64,000 nt of DNA from Rhizobium sp. 9140 (GTDB lineage Bacteria > Pseudomonadota > Alphaproteobacteria > Rhizobiales > Rhizobiaceae): contig NZ_FJUR01000001.1 in assembly GCF_900067135.1 (NCBI RefSeq), positions 1,677,501 to 1,741,500 of the forward strand, written 5' to 3'. This document shows positions 42,831 through 50,853 of the stretch, in pieces; within the stretch, counting starts at the first letter, position 1, and every line of letters starts with the position of its first letter. The notes beneath the pieces were generated by a model. That model saw nothing but the letters and a program-made list of their open reading frames with translations. It searched no databases and was not told where the DNA came from. A program made the position numbers and the translations under genes.

Positions 42831-44469
42831 GCCGGATGCGGCGGAGGCCGCGCAGCGTCGGAGGATCGACGTGGCACATGCGGCGCGGGTTGCGGTGATC
42901 GTTTCGGATTTCGAGGATGGCGTGGCGCGGATCGGTGGACGTTGGGATCGCTCGCTGGCACAATTGGGCCGCGTGGGGCGGGGGATGGCGGATGCCGGTG
43001 CTGCCGGGAGTGCTGCTGATGGTTCCGCGAGCGCCGGAATGGCCGCGATGATCGCCGGAGGTGCCGTTGCCAAGCCTCCCGCGCCAGCCCCGGTTTCCAC
43101 GGCTGTTGCCTCCGGAAGCCTGGCGGGGGACGGTTCGGTTCGGCCGACCGGGGCGGGCTCTTTTCCGCAAGGGGATGGCGGAGCGCAGCCCAACGGTTTC
43201 GCGGACTGGCTGGCAGCAGCGGCGGGGGATCTTTCGCCGGTGCTTCTCGCGCGGCTGGCGTCCGACTGGCGGCTGACAGGGCGGCCCGAGCAGCGACCGC
43301 CGCAGGGCGACTGGCGGGTGTGGCTGCTGATGGGCGGGCGCGGCTCCGGCAAGACGCGGGCGGGATCGCACTGGGTGCACGATCTGGCGACGGCCCCCGG
43401 CGCACGGCCTGGCCTGCGGATCGCGCTGGTGGCGGAAACGCTGGGCGATGCGCGCGAGGTGATGATCGACGGCGTGTCCGGCATCTGCCGGGTGGCGACG
43501 CGGCATCGGCCGGATTTCGAGGTCTCGCGCCGCCGGCTGGTCTGGCCGAATGGAACGATCGCCCAGATTTTCTCCTCGGAGGATCCCGAAAGTCTGCGCG
43601 GGCCGCAATTCGACTATGCCTGGTGCGACGAACTGGGGAAGTGGAAACATGCGCAGGCGACCTTCGACATGCTGCAGTTCGCGCTGCGGCTGGGTGCCGA
43701 CCCGCGTATTCTGGTGACGACGACGCCGCGGCCGATCCCGATCCTGAAGGCGCTGGCCGCCGACCCGGCGACGGTGCTGCGCCGGATTCGCACCATGGAC
43801 AATGCGAACAATCTGGCGCCGGGTTTTCTGAAAGCCATGGACGGCCGCTATGGCGGCACGCGGCTCGGGCGGCAGGAACTCGACGGCGAAATGATCGCCG
43901 ACCGGGAGGACGCGCTCTGGAACCGGGACGCGATCGAGGCGCTGAAGCTTCGCGATACCGGTCCTCTCGGCCGTATCGTCGTGGCGGTCGATCCGCCGGC
44001 GGGCTCGGGTGCCGAAAGTTGCTGCGGCATCGTGGTGGCGGGCATCGACGGGCGGGGACGCGCCGTGGTGCTGGCGGATTGCTCGGTGGAAGGTGCCAGC
44101 CCCGCCGGATGGGCCGCCGCCGTGGTGCGGGCGTTCAGGCGTTTCGACGCCGACCGGGTCGTGGTCGAGATCAACCAGGGCGGCGACATGGTGGCGGCAG
44201 TTCTGCGCGGCATCGACGCGCGCCTGCCGATCACCAATGTCCGGGCCAGCCGGGGCAAATGGCTCCGCGCCGAACCGGTGGCGGCTCTGTACGAGCAGGG
44301 CCGGGTGGTGCATGCCGGAGCGTTTCCGGCGCTGGAGGACCAGATGTGCGATTTCGGCGCGGACGGGCTCTCGTCGGGACGCTCGCCCGACCGGCTGGAT
44401 GCGCTGGTCTGGGCGCTGACGGCGCTGATGCTGGAGGGCGGGGGCGAACCGCGGTTGCGGATGGTGTGA
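42691..44469 (+). CDS. Large terminase subunit of the gene transfer agent (g2)
   Basis: 592 residues from the ATG at 42691, although starts at 42613 and 42985 are open. The Walker A motif GGRGSGKT (about 216-223), Walker B-like YAWCDE and the RNase H-like nuclease with VVAVDPPAGSG and DRLDALVWAL identify the phage/GTA packaging ATPase. It pumps DNA into the capsid and cuts it. The homologous core begins near 43195 (FADWLAAAAGDLSPVL), so about 165 residues of Ala/Pro/Gly-rich sequence precede the normal start. This extension overlaps the small terminase by 140 bases. Confidence 0.85.
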   Translation: MWCGRRTAENETEQPGPDVLQALWLWLATVPCPPPPEAETPSHPPDKPDAAEAAQRRRIDVAHAARVAVIVSDFEDGVARIGGRWDRSLAQLGRVGRGMADAGAAGSAADGSASAGMAAMIAGGAVAKPPAPAPVSTAVASGSLAGDGSVRPTGAGSFPQGDGGAQPNGFADWLAAAAGDLSPVLLARLASDWRLTGRPEQRPPQGDWRVWLLMGGRGSGKTRAGSHWVHDLATAPGARPGLRIALVAETLGDAREVMIDGVSGICRVATRHRPDFEVSRRRLVWPNGTIAQIFSSEDPESLRGPQFDYAWCDELGKWKHAQATFDMLQFALRLGADPRILVTTTPRPIPILKALAADPATVLRRIRTMDNANNLAPGFLKAMDGRYGGTRLGRQELDGEMIADREDALWNRDAIEALKLRDTGPLGRIVVAVDPPAGSGAESCCGIVVAGIDGRGRAVVLADCSVEGASPAGWAAAVVRAFRRFDADRVVVEINQGGDMVAAVLRGIDARLPITNVRASRGKWLRAEPVAALYEQGRVVHAGAFPALEDQMCDFGADGLSSGRSPDRLDALVWALTALMLEGGGEPRLRMV

Positions 44470-44495
44470 GGGGTGTGGGCGCTTATGAGCGGGGT

Positions 44496-44661
44496 GGCCC
44501 CTCATCCGGCTGCCGCCACCTTCTCCCCGCCTGCGGGGAGAAGGGAGTTGAGGCAAGCGCTCGCTTCTTTCTCGAAGGCTGATGATAGGGGCGGAAGCTA
44601 CGCCGCGTGTCCCTTCGCCCAGTTTGCGGGGAGAAGGTGCCGGCAGGCGGATGAGGGGCTG
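44496..44661. repeat. Dispersed palindromic repeat, copy 2
   Basis: Second copy of the element at 3080-3248, with the same arms (CCCTCATCCGGCTGCCGCCA) and the same inner segment (agcgctcgctt...gataggggc.gaag), diverged by scattered substitutions. It separates the terminase genes from the rest of the cluster. Confidence 0.8.
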
Positions 44662-44692
44662 ACGGTGGTGGTTTGGGATCTGAGGAAGGAAG

Positions 44693-44850
44693 GCCCTCTC
44701 TGCCCTGCCGGGCATCTCCCCCACAAGGGGGGGAGAGGACTCGGGGCTCGCCGCTCGCTTCAAAAGAAACGTTCGAGATTGAAGCTGAGGGCGTCCCGCA
44801 AGTCTTCTCCCCCCTTGTGGGGGAGATGCCCGGCAGGGCAGAGAGGGTTT
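44693..44850. repeat. Long inverted repeat, family B copy 2
   Basis: Copy of the element at 38740-38898: ggccctctctgccctgccgg on the left and the reverse complement ending cagagagggtt on the right, with a 70-base centre. Confidence 0.8.
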
Positions 44851-44879
44851 TCTTGTTGCCCCAACAACCCGTCCCACAA

Positions 44880-44910
44880 ACGAAAAGAGGCGCACCCGAC
44901 GTGCGCCTCT
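44880..44910 (-). terminator. Terminator of the ENEW microprotein unit
   Basis: On the minus strand AGAGGCGCAC-GTCGG-GTGCGCCTCT forms a perfect 10-base stem followed by TTTTCG. It lies 28 bases beyond the stop of the 37-residue gene. Confidence 0.85.
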
Positions 44911-44937
44911 CGTCACTCTCGAAACAACCTCAATCGC

Positions 44938-45051
44938 CTACTTCGCGCTCGCCGGAACGGGCTTGGCGGGGGCGGTGGTTGTGGTGCGAATCTCGCGCCA
45001 TTCGTTCTCGAAGCGTTCGAAAAGGCTCTGGGAAATCGTCTTGACGGTCAT
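44938..45051 (-). CDS. ENEW microprotein 1 (37 residues), unknown function
   Basis: Encodes MTVKTISQSLFERFENEWRE, then IRTTTTAPAKPVPASAK. The ATG has AAGGAGAGACC immediately upstream, a strong ribosome site, and a perfect terminator follows, so it is very likely translated despite its size. An amphipathic helix with FENEW is followed by a Thr/Pro/Ala tail. It is a paralogue of the gene at 45137: both have TI...L..R.ENEW...R. It lies antisense within the gene-transfer-agent cluster. No family recognised. Confidence 0.6.
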   Translation of the reverse strand: MTVKTISQSLFERFENEWREIRTTTTAPAKPVPASAK

Positions 45052-45136
45052 GGTCTCTCCTTAACGCGACGGTTGAGTGCGACGAAAACGCACAGGGGGC
45101 ACAAAGGTTCCACGGGTTGTGCCGCGGTGCGGACGG

Positions 45137-45301
45137 TCAGTCGCGCGGGGTCGCGGCGGGGCGGGCATCCGGGCGGACGTCTGCGCGCGGGGTGGCCACG
45201 GTGACGGCGCGCATCTGCTGCCATTCGTTTTCGATACGGCTGAGGAGATGCGGCGGGATGGTTTCGCGCACGGTGGTCTGCGTCTTGTCCGTCGAGGTCA
45301 T
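45137..45301 (-). CDS. ENEW microprotein 2 (54 residues), unknown function
   Basis: Encodes MTSTDKTQTTVRETIPPHLL, then SRIENEWQQMRAVTVATPRA and an Arg/Pro/Ala tail. The ATG follows AGGGAGAGACAGC, much like the site of microprotein 1 (86 bases downstream). The aligned segment shares the TI, L, R, ENEW and R positions with it, so the two arose by duplication. It is divergent from the lysin gene at 45503 across 201 bases of AT-rich DNA. Being small and divergent from the structural operon, a regulatory role is conceivable; nothing in the sequence proves it. Confidence 0.6.
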   Translation of the reverse strand: MTSTDKTQTTVRETIPPHLLSRIENEWQQMRAVTVATPRADVRPDARPAATPRD

Positions 45302-45502
45302 GCTGTCTCTCCCTATGGTTTTTTTAAAATTCGACCCTGAGTGGCCGGTCCCGCCTGCTGGTTTTACGCTGGCAGAGCCTAAACAAAAAGTAAATCAGTG
45401 CCTTAAGAGGTTTAAACGATTTAGTTTTCTTAAATCGATTGTATTGCACATTTTTTGTGACAACCGGGCGTCTGCGGACGCTGGTGGACAGGGGATCAGC
45501 GG
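45302..45502. promoter_or_regulatory. AT-rich divergent control region inside the GTA cluster
   Basis: Much poorer in G+C than the coding DNA on either side, with T and A runs (TTTTTTTAAAATT, AAACAAAAAGTAAAT). CGATTTA at 45417-45423 and TAAATCG at 45431-45437 form a dyad, and TTAAG/TTTAAAC elements lie next to it. It sits between the minus-strand microproteins and the plus-strand lysin-portal operon, so promoters for both are expected. Confidence 0.6.
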
Positions 45503-46156
45503 ATGGACAGGGCTGTATTCTTCGGCAACGTTCGCCGGACACTTTTTGGCGGGCGGCTGACGAGCGGGCAGGTGGTGGGGATGAGCGCCCTTCTCGAGCG
45601 GGCGCGGGTCGGGCCGGGTGGCCTCGCCGGGTCCTGTGACGGGCGGTGGCTTGCCTATATGCTCGCGACCGCGCATCACGAAACCGGGCGAAAGATGCAG
45701 CCTGTGCGGGAGACGATGGCGGCGAGTGATGCGCAGGCGATCGCCCGGCTGGACAAGGCTTTTGCGGCCGGACAGCTGCCGACCGTGCGCGCGCCCTACT
45801 GGCGGCGCGATGCCGAGGGCAAGTGCTGGCTCGGTCGCGGCCTGGTGCAGCTGACGCACCGGCGCAATTACGAGAGAGTGTCGGGCCTTGTCGGGATCGA
45901 CCTTGTCGCCGATCCCGCCCGCGCGATGGACGGCGCAACGGCGGTCGAGATTCTCTTCATCGGCATGGAGACGGGCGCCTTTACCGGCGTGTCGCTGGCC
46001 GATGTCTTCAACGCCGGCCGGACCGACTGGGTGGGCGCGCGACGGATCATCAACGGGCGGGACCGTGCCGTCGATATCGCGGGATATGCCCGCGCCTATC
46101 ACGCGGCGCTGAGCGCCGCCGGGCTGCCCTCCATCAGAAGGATCGTCTTGTCATGA
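45503..46156 (+). CDS. GH19 chitinase-like endolysin
   Basis: 217 residues. The fold of glycoside hydrolase 19 phage lysins is suggested by LAYMLATAHHETGRKMQPVRE (the catalytic Glu region), WLGRGLVQLTHRRNYERVS and GMETGAFTGVSLADVFNAGR. No signal peptide, so it would need a holin or membrane damage to reach the wall. It would cleave peptidoglycan glycan strands to release particles. Its stop overlaps the portal ATG (ATGA), so it is translated with the particle genes. RcGTA itself has no lysin at this position; there lysis genes are elsewhere. Confidence 0.75.
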   Translation: MDRAVFFGNVRRTLFGGRLTSGQVVGMSALLERARVGPGGLAGSCDGRWLAYMLATAHHETGRKMQPVRETMAASDAQAIARLDKAFAAGQLPTVRAPYWRRDAEGKCWLGRGLVQLTHRRNYERVSGLVGIDLVADPARAMDGATAVEILFIGMETGAFTGVSLADVFNAGRTDWVGARRIINGRDRAVDIAGYARAYHAALSAAGLPSIRRIVLS

Positions 46157-47307
46157 AGATGCCGTTTCGTTTGAAAATGCCGGGATCCGGCGGGGACCGC
46201 AAGGCTGCGCCGGGGCGCGAAAGCAAATCGGCGGGCTTCGTCGCCATCGCCCAGGAGGGGCGGGCGCACTGGACCGGGCGCTCCTATGCGGCGCTGGCCC
46301 GGGAAGGCTTTTTGCGCAACCCGGTCGCCTATCGCACGGTACGGATGATCGCGGAGGCGTCGGCCGCCGTGCCGCTGCTGGTCTATCGTGGCGAGACCGA
46401 GGTGACTGACCATGCGGTGTTGCAGCTAATGGCGCGGCCGAACGGACAGATGGCGGCGGCGGATTTTCTCGAAACGCTCTACGGCCACCTGCTGCTGTCG
46501 GGCAATGCCTTCGTGGAGGCCGTGACGATCGGCACGGAGACGCGGGAACTGCATCTGTTGCGGCCGGACCGGGTGCGCGTTCTGGAAGGGCGGGACGGAT
46601 GGCCGGAGGGCTATGAATATCGCGCCGGCAGCGCCGTGCGGCGCTATGTGGCGGGAACGGCGCTGCTGCATCTGAAGCTGTTCCATCCGCTCGACGATCA
46701 TCTGGGGTTTCCACCGTTGGCGGCGGCGCAGACGGCGCTCGACCTGTCCAACGCGGCGGCGACCTGGAACAAGGCGCTGCTCGACAATTCCGCCCGGCCC
46801 TCCGGCGCGCTGGTCTACCAGCCGAAGGAGGGGGGCAACCTGTCGCCCGACCAGTACGACCGCCTGAAAACCGAGCTGGACGAGGGCTATAGCGGGCCGA
46901 TGCGGGCCGGGCGGCCGCTGCTGCTGGAAGGCGGGCTCGACTGGAAGGCGATGGGGCTCTCGCCGAAGGACATGGATTTCGTGGAGGCGAAGAACGGCGC
47001 GGCGCGCGACATCGCGCTCGCCTTCGGCGTGCCGCCGATGCTGCTCGGCATTCCCGGCGACAACACCTATGCGAACTATCAGGAAGCCCACCGGGCCTTC
47101 TACCGGCTGACCGTGCTGCCGCTGATCAACCGAACGGCAACGGCGCTTTCCGCCTGGCTCTCCGACCGGTTCGGCGAGCCGCTGCAGCTCAAGGCGGACC
47201 TCGATCAGGTGAGCGGGCTTGCGGGCGAGCGGAGCGAACTCTGGGCGCGCGTCGGGGCGGCGGGTTTTCTGACCGACGCGGAGAAGCGCGCGGCGGTGGG
47301 ATATTGA
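46153..47307 (+). CDS. Portal protein of the gene transfer agent (g3, HK97 type)
   Basis: 384 residues from the ATG at 46153. The HK97 portal pattern is clear: FLRNPVAYRTVRMIAEASAAVPLL, LLLSGNAFVEAV, LLDNSARPSGALV, LLEGGLDWKAMGLSPKDMDF and GVPPMLLGIPGDNTYANYQEA. It forms the 12-subunit ring at one capsid vertex through which DNA is packaged and ejected. It starts 4 bases before the end of the lysin gene. Length is normal for the family. Confidence 0.93.
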   Translation: MKMPFRLKMPGSGGDRKAAPGRESKSAGFVAIAQEGRAHWTGRSYAALAREGFLRNPVAYRTVRMIAEASAAVPLLVYRGETEVTDHAVLQLMARPNGQMAAADFLETLYGHLLLSGNAFVEAVTIGTETRELHLLRPDRVRVLEGRDGWPEGYEYRAGSAVRRYVAGTALLHLKLFHPLDDHLGFPPLAAAQTALDLSNAAATWNKALLDNSARPSGALVYQPKEGGNLSPDQYDRLKTELDEGYSGPMRAGRPLLLEGGLDWKAMGLSPKDMDFVEAKNGAARDIALAFGVPPMLLGIPGDNTYANYQEAHRAFYRLTVLPLINRTATALSAWLSDRFGEPLQLKADLDQVSGLAGERSELWARVGAAGFLTDAEKRAAVGY

Positions 47308-47339
47308 GGCTGAAAACGCAACGAGGCGAGGACAGGGCG

Positions 47340-47642
47340 ATGGCGGATGATCCGGGATTTTGGGCAGCGCGCGGCATTGGCGCCGTGGCGGGGGCTGCCG
47401 TGTCGCTGATCTATCTCCTGCCGAAAAGCCGGCATGAGGCGGCGTCGCGGTTTTTGACGGGGACGGTCTGCGGGCTGGTGTTCGGGGGACCGACCGGGAT
47501 CTGGGCGGTCGAGCGGCTGGGGATCGCCGGCAGCGTTTCCAGCGCGGAGGTGCTGCTGACGGGATCGGCGGCGGCGAGCCTCATGGCCTGGTGGGCGCTG
47601 GGCGCCGCGCTGCGGATTTCGCGGCGGTACGGGCAGAAATAG
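47340..47642 (+). CDS. DUF6107 small membrane protein (g3.5 position)
   Basis: 100 residues from the ATG at 47340, preceded by GAGGACAGGGCG. Three hydrophobic segments (about 12-26, 39-56, 72-92) with ARGIGAVAGAAVSLIYLLP and FLTGTVCGLVFGGPTGIW. It lies between portal and protease, the place of RcGTA g3.5. Rhizobial copies are annotated DUF6107. Function unknown; a holin-like or assembly role is possible given its size and helices. Confidence 0.65.
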   Translation: MADDPGFWAARGIGAVAGAAVSLIYLLPKSRHEAASRFLTGTVCGLVFGGPTGIWAVERLGIAGSVSSAEVLLTGSAAASLMAWWALGAALRISRRYGQK

Positions 47643-47701
47643 GCAAGCGCCCCGGCTGCGGGAAGCGGCTTTCTCAATCGATCACATCACGGGAGATTTC
47701 C

Positions 47702-48277
47702 ATGGCGACAGACCGGTATGCGGTCCGGCGGACGACGGCGGTTGCCGGGCTGACGCTGGCGGGGGTGACGGGCGAGGGGCGGTTTTCGGGCTATGCCAGC
47801 GTGTTCGGCGAGATCGATCTCGGCAAGGACACGATCGAGCGCGGCGCCTTCCTGCACTCGCTGGCCAAGCGCGGCGCGGGCGGCGTGCGGATGCTGTTCC
47901 AGCACGATCCGAACGAGCCGATCGGCACCTGGACGACGATCCGCGAGGACGGGCGGGGGCTGTTCGTCGAGGGCCGGCTTTCGACCGGCGTGGCCCGCGC
48001 CCGCGAGGTGCACCAGCTGATGAAGGGCGGCGCGCTCGACGGGCTCTCCCTCGGCTTTCAGACCGTGAAGGCGCGCACCGACGCCAAGAGCGGCATCCGC
48101 CGCGTGCTGGAAGCGGACCTTTGGGAAATTTCGGTCGTGACCTTTCCGATGCTGCCATCGGCGCGGGTCTCGAACGTCAAGCATGCGCGGTTCTTCCGCG
48201 ACAGGGAAACGGAGCTCGTGCGCACGATGCGGCGGGCGGCCCGGATGATGGTGGAACGAAAGGATTTCTTGAGATGA
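47702..48277 (+). CDS. HK97-family prohead protease (g4)
   Basis: 191 residues from the ATG at 47702 after GGGAGATTTCC. The U35-type protease pattern includes FSGYASVFGEIDLGKDTIERG, VRMLFQHDPNEPIG (catalytic His), LDGLSLGFQT (catalytic Ser) and LWEISVVTFPMLPSARV. It trims capsid protein N-termini during head maturation. The stop overlaps the capsid ATG, so the two are coupled. Confidence 0.92.
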   Translation: MATDRYAVRRTTAVAGLTLAGVTGEGRFSGYASVFGEIDLGKDTIERGAFLHSLAKRGAGGVRMLFQHDPNEPIGTWTTIREDGRGLFVEGRLSTGVARAREVHQLMKGGALDGLSLGFQTVKARTDAKSGIRRVLEADLWEISVVTFPMLPSARVSNVKHARFFRDRETELVRTMRRAARMMVERKDFLR

Positions 48278-49542
48278 CCAATACACAGACCGTGGGAGCT
48301 CTGAAGACGGCCCCGGAAATCAAGACGATTCCGGACACGATGGCCTCGGCCTTCGAGGACTTCATGGGCGCCTTCGAGGTGTTCAAGGAGGCGAACGACC
48401 AGCGGCTGGGCGAGATCGAGAGCAAGCTTTCCGCCGACGTGGTGACGCGCGACAAGGTGGACCGCATCTCGCGCGGGATGGACGAGCAGAAGCGGGCGCT
48501 GGACCAGATGCTGCTGAAGAAGGCGCGCCCGGCGCTGGGCGGCAAGGCGGAGGCGATGAGCTTCGAGGCGGCCGAACACAAGGCGGCTTTCGACAGCTAC
48601 ATCCGCCGCGGCGACGAAGGGGCGCTGCGGGCGCTGGAGGAAAAGGCCTTCTCCATCGGCTCGGCGAGCGACGGCGGCTATCTGGTGCCGGCGCAGACCG
48701 ACACGGAAATCGGCCGGCGGCTGCAGGTGATCTCGCCGATCCGCGCGCTCTCGACCGTGCGGCAGGTGTCGGGCAGCGTGCTGAAGAAGCCGTTCGCGGT
48801 GTCGGGGCTTGCTTCCGGCTGGGTCTCGGAAACGGCGGCGCGGCCGCAGACCGCGACGCCGCAGCTCTCCGAGATGACCTTCCCGACCATGGAACTCTAC
48901 GCCATGCCGGCGGCGACGGCCACATTGCTGGACGATGCCGCCGTCGACGTGGAAAGCTGGATCGCCGACGAGGTGGACATCGCCTTCAGCGAGCAGGAGG
49001 GTACGGCCTTCGTCACCGGCGACGGCATCAACAAGCCGAAGGGGTTCCTCAGCTACGGCAATGTGGCCGAGGCCAGCTGGGCCTGGGGCAGCCTCGGCTA
49101 CATCGCGACCGGGGCAGAGAACGGGTTCCGATCGAGCGGGCCGTCCGACGTGCTGATCGACACGATCTATGCGCTGAAGGCGGGCCACCGGCAGAAGGCG
49201 AGCTTCGTGATGAACCGCAGGACGCAGGCCGATATCCGCAAGTTCAAGGATGCCGACGGCAACTATCTGTGGCAGCCGCCCTCCACTGTCGGTCAGGCGG
49301 CCTCGCTGCTGGGCTTTCCTGTCGTGGAAGCCGAGGACATGCCGGATGTGGCCACCGGCGGCATGGCGATCGCCTTCGGCGATTTCCAGGCGGGCTACCT
49401 CGTGGTGGACCGGACGGGCGTGCGTATCCTGCGCGATCCCTATTCCGCCAAGCCCTATGTGCTGTTCTACACGACCAAGCGTGTGGGAGGCGGGGTGCAG
49501 AATTTCGAGGCGATCAAGCTGGTGAAGTTCGCGGTCAACTGA
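48274..49542 (+). CDS. Major capsid protein (g5, HK97 fold)
   Basis: 422 residues from the ATG at 48274. A helical scaffold-like delta domain (about 1-105) is followed by the mature capsid starting near FSIGSASDGGYLVPAQTD. HK97 fold features are KPFAVSGLASGWVSETAARP, ATATLLDDAAVDVESWIADEV and GDGINKPKGFLSY. It forms the head shell of the particle. The N-terminal part should be removed by the upstream protease. Length and order match RcGTA g5. Confidence 0.94.
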   Translation: MTNTQTVGALKTAPEIKTIPDTMASAFEDFMGAFEVFKEANDQRLGEIESKLSADVVTRDKVDRISRGMDEQKRALDQMLLKKARPALGGKAEAMSFEAAEHKAAFDSYIRRGDEGALRALEEKAFSIGSASDGGYLVPAQTDTEIGRRLQVISPIRALSTVRQVSGSVLKKPFAVSGLASGWVSETAARPQTATPQLSEMTFPTMELYAMPAATATLLDDAAVDVESWIADEVDIAFSEQEGTAFVTGDGINKPKGFLSYGNVAEASWAWGSLGYIATGAENGFRSSGPSDVLIDTIYALKAGHRQKASFVMNRRTQADIRKFKDADGNYLWQPPSTVGQAASLLGFPVVEAEDMPDVATGGMAIAFGDFQAGYLVVDRTGVRILRDPYSAKPYVLFYTTKRVGGGVQNFEAIKLVKFAVN

Positions 49543-49613
49543 CCTCCCGGTGTTTCGGGCGGGGCATTGCCCCCGCCCGTACTTCGTCTTCCCCTTCCAG
49601 ACCGGAGATATCC

Positions 49614-50183
49614 ATGACCATTGCCGAACTGGCGCCGCCGGTGGGCGAGCCGTTGACGCTTGCCGAGGCGCGAGCGCATCTGCGCGTCGACGACACCGCC
49701 GACGATGCCGTGATCGCCGACCTCATCACCACCGTGCGCGAGCATCTGGAGCGGACGACCGGCCTCGTGCTGATCGCCCGCACCTTCCGCCTCTATCTCG
49801 ACCGCTGGCCGGATTCCTCCGTGCTGGACATCGGCCGCGCGCCTGTGACCAGCATCGAGACCATCACCGGATACGACGCGCTGGGCGCGCCGTTCGAGGC
49901 GGACATGACGGGGTTCGTGCTGGATGGCGCGGCGCTTCCGGCGCGTCTTTGCCTCGGCGCGGCGCCGCAGACGGCGCGGGCGGTAAACGGTATCGAGATC
50001 GACTTCACCGCCGGTTTCGGCACGACCGGGGCCGAGATGCCCGCCTCGCTGAAGCGGGCGCTGCTCCTGCATCTGGCGCTGCTCTACGCCTATCGCGGCG
50101 CCGTCTCCCCCGGCGATCAGCCGGCGGACGTGCCGGCCGGCTACGACCGGCTGGTCGCGCCCTTTCGCCGGATGAGGCTCTGA
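49614..50183 (+). CDS. Head-tail connector / adaptor protein (g6)
   Basis: 189 residues from the ATG at 49614 after CCGGAGATATCC. The N-terminal LTLAEARAHLRVDDTADDAVIADLI is the gp6-like connector signature, with a helical C-terminus (LKRALLLHLALLYAYRGAV). It binds the portal and starts the neck. Starts further upstream in this frame lie within the capsid gene and are not preferred. Confidence 0.88.
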   Translation: MTIAELAPPVGEPLTLAEARAHLRVDDTADDAVIADLITTVREHLERTTGLVLIARTFRLYLDRWPDSSVLDIGRAPVTSIETITGYDALGAPFEADMTGFVLDGAALPARLCLGAAPQTARAVNGIEIDFTAGFGTTGAEMPASLKRALLLHLALLYAYRGAVSPGDQPADVPAGYDRLVAPFRRMRL

Positions 50184-50185
50184 CC

Positions 50186-50521
50186 ATGCGAACTGATACC
50201 ATCGATCCCGGCCGCATGACGGCGCGGATGGAACTGGAACGACCTGTCGATACGCCGGACGGACAGGGCGGCATTTCGCGGGCGTTTGTGAGCGCCGGCG
50301 CGCTGTGGACGCTGATCGAGCCGCGGGTGGCGCTGATCACGGAACGGGCCGGCGAGAAGATCGAGCACCTCGAGCACGACGTCTGGATCCGCCACCGCAC
50401 GGACGTGTCGGTCGGCATGCGCTTTCGCAAGGGCGCGCGGCTGTTGGCGATCCTGTCGGCCTTCGATCCGGATGAAAGCCGGCGCTACCTCGTCTGCCGG
50501 TGCCGGGAGACCCTGAGATGA
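50186..50521 (+). CDS. Head closure / stopper protein (g7)
   Basis: 111 residues from the ATG at 50186, two bases after the connector stop. A beta-rich SPP1 gp16-like pattern: MTARMELERPVDTPDGQGG, AGALWTLIEPR, and GARLLAILSAFDPDESRRYLVCRCRE. It plugs the neck to hold DNA in the capsid. The stop overlaps the next ATG. Confidence 0.88.
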   Translation: MRTDTIDPGRMTARMELERPVDTPDGQGGISRAFVSAGALWTLIEPRVALITERAGEKIEHLEHDVWIRHRTDVSVGMRFRKGARLLAILSAFDPDESRRYLVCRCRETLR

Positions 50522-50853
50522 GCGGGGTCATGAGTGCGGGGAATGCGTTGCAGGCGGCTGTGTTTGCAACGCTTTCGGGCGATGCGGCGCTTGTCGCGGC
50601 GCTCGGGGATGGGGGCATTCACGACCGGCTGCTGGAGGGGGCAAAGCACCCCTATCTGCGCCTTGCCGGCATCGAGAGCAGCGACTGGTCGACGGCGAGC
50701 GAGCCGGGCGAGGAGCATGCGATGACGATCGAGGCGCGCGGCGGCGAGGGCGGCAACAAGGTGGTGCAGGAGATTGCGGGCCGCGTGCGGGCGCTGCTGC
50801 ACGATGCCGGCCTTTCGCTTGCCGACCATCATCTGGTGAACCTGCGGCATTAA
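50518..50853 (+). CDS. Tail terminator protein (g8, DUF3168), C-terminally truncated
   Basis: 111 residues from the ATG at 50518. The DUF3168 pattern is present (ALQAAVFATLSGDAALVAALG, HPYLRLAG, GGNKVVQEIAGRVRALLHDAG), but the frame hits TAA at 50851-50853 directly after HHLVNLRH. In the same frame the next 27 codons still read GTHTARDGEARGHVAAMRFR and AVTEPMG, the normal family C-terminus, to a TGA at 50935. So the gene carries a nonsense change or sequencing error. The protein lacks its last strand, which in relatives completes the beta sheet of the tail-terminator ring. Confidence 0.85.
   Translation: MSGVMSAGNALQAAVFATLSGDAALVAALGDGGIHDRLLEGAKHPYLRLAGIESSDWSTASEPGEEHAMTIEARGGEGGNKVVQEIAGRVRALLHDAGLSLADHHLVNLRH

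Noticed and set aside
42187..44916. A 909-codon open frame on the minus strand across the terminase genes
   Set aside because: Pro/Arg/Ala/His-rich shadow of the terminase coding sequence, running through the dispersed repeats. No motifs and wrong codon bias.
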